DNA from: Dysidea avara
Lineage: Eukaryota; Porifera; Demospongiae; Dictyoceratida; Dysideidae
Length of the DNA: 64,000 bases
Direction: 5' to 3'
Assembly: GCF_963678975.1 (NCBI RefSeq)
Contig: NC_089273.1
Coordinates: forward strand, 8,680,614 to 8,744,613
Below, piece by piece: positions 23,601 to 30,700 of the stretch. The translations under genes were made by a program, and so were the position numbers. A model generated the notes under the pieces. That model was not told where the DNA came from and ran no database searches. It worked only from the letters and a program-made list of their open reading frames with translations. Every line of letters starts with the position of its first letter. Position 1 is the first letter of the stretch.

Positions 23601-25957
23601 CACCTATTTTTCTTTCCAGCAATTCTTTTATTTTTCACCTATTATGCTCCATATTTTGCTCAAGAATTATACATTTTGCTCAGCACTGATCTTTGTTAAT
23701 TGAATATTTCCAATTACAAAGCTACGGTTTTGCCTTAAAGTGACTGTTCTATTAGAGTATCTCGATCAGCAATTACTTCTAACATGTAAAGCAAGAAGCT
23801 AGCTAATATTGCTTAACATGTGTGACTGTTTTATTAGGGTATCTCGATTGTCACTTGTTGTTCCAGTAACAATTAGCTATGCATTGTCGATATTTTAGCG
23901 CGTCTGACTGTTCTATTAGAGTATCTCGATCTTTTGTGCAATTTTTATGTCCACTTCACAAAACTTGCACCTATTATGCCAGCATTTTGCTCATTGCTTT
24001 TGCCCACCCATTATGCCAAAAATTTTGCTGGCAAAATCGACGGGTCCCTAAATATCTACATTCCATGACTTGTACTACAAAGCCAATTAAATATTTCGTA
24101 TGGGATAAAGTCATAGCATAATGGAATGGGACGGGGCTGGAGCTCAGAGATTTTGATAAGTTAGGCCTTTCATAATTTTTTTTTTACTGATCCGATACGA
24201 TAAAGTAATTTAAATGTCCATGGGCTGGCCCTGTTAAGAGTTACTAATGCTAGTGTTCCCACATTCCCAGTTTTGTACACTCACACTTTAGGTATGGATG
24301 TAATGTGTTGTCCTATTGTTACAGACTTATTCACGATACCGAGATAGTCAACTGTTTGAGATAATGCAGTTTATTCACTACACACGGGGAAGAGATCTTG
24401 TCGTTTTTTGTGGAGACCTAAACACTTATCCCAAAATGGTTGGACTAAAGCTATATTCAAAATGTCTTGATCTTGAAGACTCCTTCTTCCACGGCGAGTG
24501 TACCCCAGAGAGTTGCTATCAATGCCAGAATTGCCATACCTGTGATAATACTGGTAACACATTTGGGAAAAGGACCCCAAAGAGAATCGACTACATGTTC
24601 TTTTCACCCAAAGCATCTTGTGGGTATGCTATGGTGGACAAGGAGTACACCCATGTGATGAAGGAACTAATTCCTGAGAAAGAATACAATTACTCTGACC
24701 ATGTTGGTATTGAGGTGAAAGTGAAGGTAGTAAAAGATTCAGCAGCATCACAGGAGATCTTAGGAGACTTCTCTTTTATTGATAATGGTTGGTGCATATA
24801 TTATGTAGTTTTGTGCTTACTGACTTTATGTGTATGTACGCAGTGCATGCATGAATGTTGACTCAATACTAAGTTAATCTGCAATAGTAAAAATTCAGTG
24901 CTTCTTTCCCAAACTACTGTGTAACTCCTCATAATGGTGGCTGATGATCAGTACTTACATACGTATATCAATCCAATTATGTGTGGGTAAAATAATTAGA
25001 AGCCTATAACTGGATTATATACCGTTCAACCTAAGCACGTAAAATGCAAAATGTGTGAACTGCAAGTAGTGATTTATTTAGTAAAAATTCATGTGATAAT
25101 ACTGGCTCGCTTGCAAATTGCTCATGAGAAATATTTGTTGTCCAATAGGTATTTATGGTGGTGGAAGGAAAACTAAAGTCTTTTATGGTCACTAGCAAGA
25201 CCCATGATACCATTTTACTAACTTCCTGCCTGTTAATGAATATTATATAATCTAGCTGGCTTCATTCCTTACAAGGTTACTGTAGCTTACCTGTTACGTA
25301 TATACGTATGTACAAACTTAGCGAACTCCAGTCTGTTTTGGTAGATCATATCTTGTGCAAATAAACTTGCAACACAGAATCGTTCCCCTTTATGTAGACC
25401 ATATCTTTGTTATCCTCCTTGATCTTGACTAACTTCAGACTCAGGTGTACGATACAATATTTGTCGTTGTACTAACTGTGACTTGGTAATGTTATCACAC
25501 AACAATTGCATGTACCGTTGCATGTTTGTAGTATGCCGTGTGTAGTTTTTATCTCAACGTTATTTGTTTGTGTGTTTCAGATGAGAAGCGTATTGTGCTG
25601 CAGGAGATAAGGGCCAGTATTGAAAAGAAGAGAAATCAGTTGAGAGATGGGAACCCGTTTATAACAATTGATGGGATAAAACGATGGATTACATGGCACT
25701 TGATATATGCTATAGTGGCCTTGTTGTTGATGGCTTTTGTTCCTCCAGTACTTAACATCTTCACTAATATTCTGTGGGCATATCTTATCCTTCGTTGGAT
25801 GAGAAATTTTGCTGGTCACGTGATGGAGCTCAGTCTGTTTGCTGGAGTGGAGGCCAACTATCGAGATATATGCAACTATCTTAGCTCTAACGGCTCGTCA
25901 CTGGTTGTTCCTGAGAATAATGATTCTAACGGAGACGAAACTACCACTTTAGTTTAA
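8544..25957 (+). CDS. SMPD2: Neutral sphingomyelinase (SMPD2-type), six exons recognised
   Basis: Predicted sphingomyelin phosphodiesterase that hydrolyses sphingomyelin to ceramide and phosphocholine at an internal membrane. Exons: 8544-8638, 10890-10980, 11034-11107, 23199-23388, 24325-24787, 25581-25957. They join in phase to 1290 nt (429 residues plus stop), close to the usual ~420 of the family. Family signatures in order: LLTMNCWGLRVISK (metal-binding Asn), GYDVVALQEIWSKDDF (metal-binding Glu), SGVIGSGLCIFSKYPI, VVFCGDLNTYP, RIDYMFF, NYSDHVGIEV (catalytic Asp-His), then two hydrophobic C-terminal segments typical of SMPD2. An in-frame TAA at 8529-8531 supports the ATG at 8544. Odd points: the 11-12 residues normally following the TH motif (LHAEY region) are not found between exons 4 and 5, and a Cys-rich insert precedes RIDY. 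The third intron is 12 kb and holds a Gypsy element. It ends tail to tail with the TRPA gene. Confidence 0.88.
8639..10889 (+). other. Sphingomyelinase intron 1
   Basis: A 2.25 kb GT-AG intron (GTTAGT...ATTACAG). It contains several open frames of 65-136 codons with no recognisable domain, and a perfect 12-bp hairpin CACCACTCAGGC/GCCTGAGTGGTG at 9651-9680. No other gene is supported. Confidence 0.7.
10890..10980 (+). CDS. SMPD2: Sphingomyelinase exon 2
   Basis: Thirty codons plus the split Trp: GLRVISKFRRERMEAI then HELVGYDVVALQE. The closing Glu is the conserved Mg ligand. Flanked by ATTACAG and GTACAA. The following intron is only 53 nt. Confidence 0.88.
11034..11107 (+). CDS. SMPD2: Sphingomyelinase exon 3
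   Basis: Reads IWSKDDFEVMRDIAKSLPYS and HMFY, ending with a split codon AG|T (Ser). Flanked by TTGTATAG and GTGAGC. It continues the VALQE-IW catalytic block of exon 2. Confidence 0.87.
11523..11914. mobile_element. TIR element, family not assigned
   Basis: Imperfect terminal inverted repeats of about 48 bp: the left end contains CTTATTCCAAATGATGTC and the right end, in reverse complement, CTTATTCCAAATGACATC. Both are followed inward by CTATTTGGG. The interior of about 300 bp is non-coding. Confidence 0.5.
11990..12181. mobile_element. Short TIR MITE (TGTGACTGRATTT ends)
   Basis: The left end TTGTGACTGAAATTT pairs with right end AAAAATCCAGTCACATA. The interior is about 160 bp and AT-rich. 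The terminus resembles that of the two longer elements at 38.5 and 43.3 kb, so it may be a smaller relative. Confidence 0.45.
13781..13904 (+). other. Orphan exon-like block in sphingomyelinase intron 3
   Basis: A 124-nt block sits between a good acceptor (TTTTTTTAAACCAG) and a donor (GTAAGA). One frame is open throughout and reads ILTAISHAGYVTARYRKHH followed by VHGLPNGARDLNRLG. It is more GC-rich than its surroundings. I do not recognise the peptide, and it does not fit the sphingomyelinase. It could be an exon of a nested gene, part of an old transposon gene, or chance. Confidence 0.25.
14326..14330. repeat. Left target-site duplication CTGCT
   Basis: CTGCT immediately precedes the left LTR and is repeated immediately after the right LTR at 18547-18551. 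A 5-bp duplication is expected for Ty3/Gypsy integrase. Confidence 0.9.
14331..14463 (-). repeat. LTR (3' LTR in element sense)
   Basis: 133 bp, TG...CA ended. Compared with the other LTR it has one C/T difference near its start and one extra GTGCAT unit in a short GTGCAT run. Confidence 0.93.
14464..14479 (-). other. Polypurine tract of the Gypsy element
   Basis: Minus-strand AACTTGAGAAAGGGAGA lies directly against the 3' LTR, the position and composition of a plus-strand primer. Confidence 0.75.
14490..17739 (-). pseudogene. pol: Gypsy pol (second zinc-knuckle frame, PR, RT, RNase H, IN), interrupted
   Basis: Read on the minus strand from the gag/pol slip site. Two CX2CX4HX4C knuckles (CTRCGKGKHSRDKC and CYKCHRRGHYGSMC) come first. 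Then protease FKIDTGAEVSAIS (17634-16906 block), reverse transcriptase with GFWQIPLA and the catalytic CMMDDVLIF (17153-15975 block), RNase H with VSADASSFGLGAV, and integrase (16026-14998 block) with the HHCC finger and the D,D,E triad in IGTDLFEF, VSDNGPQYAS and NGEAERAV. Breaks: one frame change near 16915-16925 inside RT, one near 16065 inside RNase H, a TAG at 14998-15000 and a TGA at 14932-14934 in the same frame in the integrase C-terminal part. Coding character continues after the stops to about 14490. No chromodomain is recognised. Confidence 0.9.
17673..18374 (-). CDS. gag: Gypsy gag-like capsid ORF
   Basis: Open frame on the minus strand. The likely start is the ATG at 18374, which gives MATMNIDPPKPFNF. 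An upstream in-frame ATG at 18437 lies inside the LTR/primer site and is unlikely. The protein has WPRWKKRFQQFREASGL and AEQYITTLYHLAETCNY, the retrotransposon gag/capsid pattern, and forms the particle in the cytoplasm. In this frame it ends shortly after the slip site without completing the zinc knuckles. The knuckles lie in the -1 frame, so they are made only after frameshifting or belong to a disrupted gag. Confidence 0.85.
   Translation of the reverse strand: MATMNIDPPKPFNFKDPDDWPRWKKRFQQFREASGLSTGSESRQVSMLLYCLGEEADNVLTSTNITEEEYERFDDVLAKFDQFFKVRQNVIFEQAKFNKRAQLEGESAEQYITTLYHLAETCNYRNMKSEMIRDRLVVGIRDQRLSQQLQMDPNLTLEQAKTRIRQKAAVSQQQEILREKPEVLPTNDLEDIRYKRRNSTKKPESTSHVLNHLKTVHVVERVNTQEINVLLEM
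17733..17739 (-). promoter_or_regulatory. -1 frameshift slippery heptamer TTTAAAA
   Basis: In the gag frame the minus strand reads CAT TTA AAA, so the heptamer T TTA AAA has the X-XXY-YYZ form needed for simultaneous -1 slippage. After slipping the frame is TTT AAA AAC TGT, exactly the pol frame that encodes the zinc knuckles. The codon registers agree with both blocks. A stimulatory structure downstream has not been tested. Confidence 0.65.
18402..18419 (-). other. tRNA primer-binding site of the Gypsy element
   Basis: Minus-strand TGGTGTCAGAAGTGGGAT begins directly at the inner edge of the 5' LTR. It starts with TGG, the complement of a tRNA CCA end, and resembles the complement of a tRNA-Leu 3' end. 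The Leu assignment is from general knowledge, not a search. Confidence 0.8.
18420..18546 (-). repeat. LTR (5' LTR in element sense)
   Basis: 127 bp, paired with 14331-14463. In element sense it begins TGTAGTGTGAACAGAC and ends GAATTGTACA. Confidence 0.93.
18547..18551. repeat. Right target-site duplication CTGCT
   Basis: Exact copy of 14326-14330, on the other side of the element. Confidence 0.9.
18744..18869 (+). other. Second orphan exon-like block in intron 3
   Basis: A 126-nt block between AATGTCAG and GTAATC with one open frame. It reads EPMMMANDDVNAMWFLLSAL and then IVKVKKLNHSKWYSHWHQ. Its start phase does not match the end phase of the block at 13781-13904, so the two are not neighbouring exons as drawn. 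I cannot assign a family. Chance is possible. Confidence 0.22.
22773..22836 (+). repeat. Three tandem copies of the CTATTAGAGTAT motif
   Basis: CCATTAGAGTATAGC, GCTCTATTAGAGTAAAAG and GTTCTATTAGAGTATTTC follow each other at about 23-bp spacing. The same motif is scattered through the window. Confidence 0.65.
23199..23388 (+). CDS. SMPD2: Sphingomyelinase exon 4
   Basis: Begins with the third base of the split Ser codon and reads SGVIGSGLCIFSKYPI, HAFMASGGIFDMTKGDLF, AGKGVGMCRIKLPGEG and ends MYTSH in phase 0. Donor is GTACGT. The family normally continues with a LHAEY-like stretch, absent at the start of the next exon found. Confidence 0.88.
23389..24324 (+). other. Sphingomyelinase intron 4, with motif copies and a possible missing microexon
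   Basis: A 936-nt intron. It carries three CTATTAGAGTATCTCGAT copies (23741-23766, 23822-23848, 23905-23930) and copies of a CACCTATTATGC motif (near 23637, 23966 and 24003). A microexon of about 33-36 nt encoding the LHAEY-type segment would be expected here by homology. None with proper splice sites is evident. Confidence 0.55.
23741..23930 (+). repeat. Cluster of three TGACTGTTCTATTAGAGTAT motifs
   Basis: Three copies at 23741, 23822 and 23905, each close to TGACTGTTCTATTAGAGTAT followed by CTCGAT. They are spaced about 82 bp apart in the same orientation. Confidence 0.75.
24325..24787 (+). CDS. SMPD2: Sphingomyelinase exon 5 (catalytic core)
   Basis: Begins TYSRYRDSQLFEIMQFIHYT and continues VVFCGDLNTYPKMVGLKLYS. 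A Cys-rich insert CTPESCYQCQNCHTC comes next, then TPKRIDYMFFSPK and NYSDHVGIEVKV. GDLN and SDH carry catalytic Asp/Asn and Asp/His residues of the family. It ends FSFIDN with a split Asp codon (donor GTTGGT). Confidence 0.9.
25581..25957 (+). CDS. SMPD2: Sphingomyelinase exon 6 (membrane anchor) and stop
   Basis: Reads DEKRIVLQEIRASIEKKRNQ, then two hydrophobic segments (WHLIYAIVALLLMAFVPPVL and IFTNILWAYLILRW) with a short turn, and an acidic tail ending DETTTLV-stop. The double membrane segment at the C-terminus is the SMPD2 arrangement and would keep the enzyme on an internal membrane. Confidence 0.88.
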
Positions 25958-26118
25958 GTGAATACAGTATAATCCCCTGTATACTGATAATTAATATTGT
26001 TATAAATTATTGTTGTTAAGAAATTCTTTTTGTTTATTTTATAACCCAGGAATTTGACGTAGTGCATACTGTGTACCTAAATATTGTTTTTGAATTTTTG
26101 TGTGTTGATATCTTATGA

Positions 26119-26140
26119 AATAAACCAACAAGGCAATAAA
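26119..26140 (+). other. Two AATAAA polyadenylation signals
   Basis: AATAAA at 26119-26124 and again at 26135-26140, about 160-180 nt after the sphingomyelinase stop codon. They are the likely 3' processing signals of this gene. Confidence 0.65.
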
Positions 26141-27396
26141 AGGCTAGTGTGAAAGGGGGTGGTGTTTGACTTTTGTGGACTCACTGATAGTATTGCAGAT
26201 GAAAATTTTGTACACAGTTAAAGAAACTGCGAAAAATGTGTCCCTCAAATATTAGCATATGTATGGAAGGTGTTCATACCCTTTGTAAATGGGGTTTGTG
26301 TCGAAGATACTTTATACTCAGCAAGGGCACTGCATCTAGTTTTGTGCATACGAAGATTATTATAATTAATTTATTTATGTGAAGATTGTTAGTCAATCTC
26401 TCCTCTTTAAAATTATTTAAGAAATTGAGTAGCTGCTCTAGATCTATGTGCACTATGGAGTTTATATTTGACTACACATTTATTATACTTAAAAATGTGA
26501 CTGTTCTATTAGAGTTGTTGACTGCTGGTTACAATCTCTTGTATCTGTCCGTTGGAGTAGGGTGTTGATAAAATTTTCCCAATGCAATATTCTGTATTAG
26601 TACTAAGCCTGAGTCAAATATGTTCAAAAGTTTGTCCAAAATGCTTTCAGGAATCTCCCAAATTTTTCACCTAGTATGCTCTTCAATGTTCCCATTATGC
26701 TCCTAGGTTAACAACATTTCTTGAAACATTTTTAAGAATGCTGTATTAGAGTATTTCACCACAAAATGACTGTTTTATAAGAGAATATCAATCTATAGAG
26801 CTACATAATATTATATGTACAATACATTGGAGTACTCTTGCAGTTTCCACTAACTGCTCTATTAGGGAGTGTCGATCTATTTTCTTGGAATTAAACTACA
26901 TAGTATGAAATATCCACCTGGGTTTTGACTCTGAGCCAAACTGGCCCAAACCAGACATCTACTACTCTGGGTCATTTTGTGTTCACACTGGCAATGGGAC
27001 GCCATATTGCCTTATCAAATGCTCTGACATCCACCTAGTATGCTGGCATAACATTCCAGCCTATTATGCTTTTTATTATGCTGGCATATTTGATGCAAGC
27101 CTAACCAGTACAGTTTTGTTGCTGTTTTATTAATTGACTGCTAGATTAGTACATCGTTGGCTATAACTTCAAAAATGATTAACATCATTTGATTGTATTA
27201 TGTGTACAGAGTGCAATTTTCATTATGAATTTCTAAAACTACAAATTTGTAAAATTAATATTATGGCATTACAGATTAATTTTCAGGGACTTTGTTTACC
27301 GTAATAGTCCTACAAAAATATATCTAATGAATACAGCAACTAAAATTTTCTACAGCAGCACCTAATTGTAATGATTGCGGCTAAATGTGAAGTATT
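26141..27396. other. Intergenic gap between convergent genes
   Basis: About 1.25 kb after the sphingomyelinase poly(A) signals and beyond the TRPA stop codon. It contains four copies of the CTATTAGAGT motif (near 26498, 26739, 26766 and 26850) and CTATTATGC motif copies near 26673 and 27057. No clear AATAAA for the TRPA transcript was seen. Confidence 0.5.
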
Positions 27397-27762
27397 TTAA
27401 TCATCAATTCCATTATCATCACTTCCTTCAGTGTGTTCACTAGGTAGACTACTTTCAAGTGTGTATACACCTCCTTTTGTGGCTTCATCAATCTCTGCCG
27501 TGAAAACATCACCACTGGAAGTTGATGCAGTAAATGATCCGGGTAGTTTAGAGCACACGTGATGGAGAAGCATTACAATGTATTCCTGTTTCTTCTTCTG
27601 CTCTGCAAGCATTTTCTTAATCTCAGTCAGTTCCTTTGATTGACTGCTTCTTCCTGTTTTGCTTGTGTCTTTGCCATTGATGCCACCTTTCACCTTATTA
27701 TGCACATCTGCAACCATCACACTTATTTCTGAAATCTCTTCCTCGATCCGTTCTTCACTGGA
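27397..27762 (-). CDS. TRPA1-like: TRPA exon 18: C-terminal coiled coil and stop
   Basis: Acceptor TGTAATAG. Reads SSEERIEEEISEISVMVADV, later ELTEIKKMLAEQKKKQEYIV, and an acidic tail ending DDNGIDD-stop. The heptad-like charged stretch fits the cytoplasmic tetramerising coiled coil of TRPA channels. Confidence 0.85.
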   Translation of the reverse strand, partial: SSEERIEEEISEISVMVADVHNKVKGGINGKDTSKTGRSSQSKELTEIKKMLAEQKKKQEYIVMLLHHVCSKLPGSFTASTSSGDVFTAEIDEATKGGVYTLESSLPSEHTEGSDDNGIDD

Positions 27763-30700
27763 CTATTACATACAAAAACATGATATCAGCGTATTTAGTG
27801 TAATAAACTTCTTTGATAATTAATCATACATCAACATTGTACCACGCACGTAATTATGTAGGGGATGAAATTTTCATGAAGTAATTGTTGTGTTTTTTAT
27901 TCACAAAACCCCATAAACAATCTATGGTGGTTCATGTAACCTATGATTATATTTTCATAAAACTGTCATCATTATTTTTGTGAAATTCACGAAATGTTGT
28001 CCCCTTAAAATTGCTATAAGTTTTATGTTTCTGGTTCCCAGGTCATTTTTTATAGAAGGACTTTCAAAATCACAATACATATTCACTGTTGAATCAATAA
28101 TACAACAACCACACTGTTCCTACTGTATATCAAATGTTATGAATCAACTACATATATAATTATGTTTGACTACTATGTATATAGCAAGTTGTTCAGTGAT
28201 GTATTATTCCCAAGATGATGTCAGTGTATAATTATTATTTTACAGCACGAAGTGATAGCATGTATAATTAGTGGCAGATCTAGATGGTTTTCTGTGGTTT
28301 TGACAGAAACTCCCTTTTAAATTTAGCTGAGTGTGTGGTATTGTTCTTTGGCAATTTGTCATAGCAAACAACTTTACATCACTGTATTTCAGGGGCATGC
28401 ATGCAATTGCACTTAACTAACTTCATTTATAGCTATTAAATCCTCATCGACATGTATCACTTAGCAGCTCCCACTGCATTAAAGGATCGAAATACTCTAA
28501 TAGAGAAGTCAGGTAACTACTCTCTCTAATAGAGCAATAATCAAAGTTACAGCTTAGTCACAACTCTTGCCCTATAGTTAGTTATAGTATTTGCAGTTTA
28601 AAGCATTGGATTTATTATAATTGTTAAGTAAAAGCCTAAAATCCAATCTCAAAAATCTCAAATGTTTTTGGAGAAAATCAATGTTGTCCTTATCATTCAG
28701 CTATACTAACTTTCAGAAACCTCCTTTCAAAAATCCTATATAGATCCGCCACTGATAATACCTTAGCAGGGTTTTAAAATTTTCATCAATTTTATGTTGA
28801 TATTTATAGGTTTTGCTGAGCAATGCTTTCTATGGCTGATACTTACGAATTTGTACTTGAAAACCACTCAGAACTGATTGGCTAAGCCTATAGTATTCTG
28901 TGAATTGGGTCAAAGGTAAAGGCTACAATCGACCTGTCAGACCAACAAGCAAACACCATTTTTAGTGAGTCAGCAAACTCTATCCAGGTGATTATAATGC
29001 TTGTTTTAGTGTTGTTATAGAAACAAACACCTGCTTGCATTCTTTGTCACCAGACAACATTTTTAGCCAAGCATTTTCAACTTCAGCAACCCATAACTTG
29101 CTAATTGCTATACATAGAAACAGTAGACAATAGCCAACAGGTGTAGAAATCGATGCAGTTTTTCATGCTGTTTAAATGTAGTGTCCACACCACATGAAAC
29201 TTTTCAAAAAACCATCACGTCTACTTTTAAGGTTGAATTTTTTCACCCAGAGAGTGATAAATACATGGAATTCCCTGCCAGCAGAAGTTGTTTCAGCACC
29301 AACTATCTCTACTTTCAAAGCAAGTCTTGATAATTAATTATTGGAATGACATAGGATATGGATATAAACAAAGGCCTAGTACCTAAACTTTATTTTTGAT
29401 CAAAACTTTATTATTTTTTAACTTCTGTGTAACAGAGGTTTTAGCAATGGCGGATCCAGGATGGGGCATTTGGGACAAATCCCCCCCCCCCCCCCTCACC
29501 TTTTGGAGGAACCATATTTCTGATTATAATACCAAATTTTATCTCAGGGCTACGTATAGATCAATTTATAACTCATGATAACGATATGCATATTTTAGTA
29601 GCATTTATTACAAATTCACCTGAAACCAAAGCAAGCCAAAGTCAAACTAGTTGTGAAATTGTCCTCCAGAATCTTCGTGCATACTAAGTGCCTCTAAGAA
29701 TAATTATTGTGTTGCTGTTGTAAGAGTTTATAGCCTTTTACACAGCTTTTAAGACTCCACAACCATCTGCAAAAGCCAAAATGTCAAAAATAAACAGTGA
29801 GACACTACTAAGAGGTGATTATTTGCTGCTTAAAAATGCAGCAACTAACAAGAGAATCTGGCTCTCCCCAACCACTTACAACTTAGCATGTTTGTGCCCC
29901 TCCCCTTGCCAGCTCCTGGATCTGCCCCTGTTTAGTGTCTGTGGTTGTCTGCTTCCCAATGGTTTCTGTACATTTTCATGGCTAACCACAGCTTCCAGTA
30001 TCGTATTTTTCACCTTAAATGAACTGGTCTATTATGCTCTAAAATTGCTTCAAAAGGCTGGAATGATTCTCAGTAGTTATATTCTACCCCAATATTATTT
30101 CCAAAAGTTTCCAGGCACAATTCCTGCATCTCTAAGGCCACAGTGAACCTCTCTTATGTGAGTGGCTGGTACATACTACTGTCTGTATCTCAGGGATGTC
30201 CATAACTAAGAATCGCATGCTATTATGCTACAGTGACTAACATACAAATAATGTTGTTATTGCTATCAGTTGGTAATATGCAGTTTAGTGGGCAGAGGGG
30301 GAAATCACTACAGAGCATTCATGGTCACTCTGCTGGGCTGTAAAAATGTATTATCACCTAGCAACCAAGTAGTAGTTGTTATTCTTAAAATAACTAAGCC
30401 ACCAAACAGCAATCTTTAGGCTCCCTCCTTGTGTTTTCATCTAACCCAAACTTCATTATGGTCAATAAACTACAAGCCACATGACAATTCGGGCTGTCTG
30501 GACAATGGATTGCATTGGTGACTTCTGCAATGGCTTTAACAGGTCGATTACAGTAATCTACACTATAAACAAGGACATTTATCCAATGTAGTTGTATACC
30601 TGGACCAGCATACAGTGGAACAACAGACATTTCCACATTAGCTTGCTGGAAATTGATGAATCATGCAACAAAGGACTCTGATGATACAATGTGATGTGTA

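Noticed and set aside
29781-30146. A 121-codon plus-strand open frame
   Set aside because: It overlaps a TIR element in a TRPA intron and has no recognisable domain or codon pattern.
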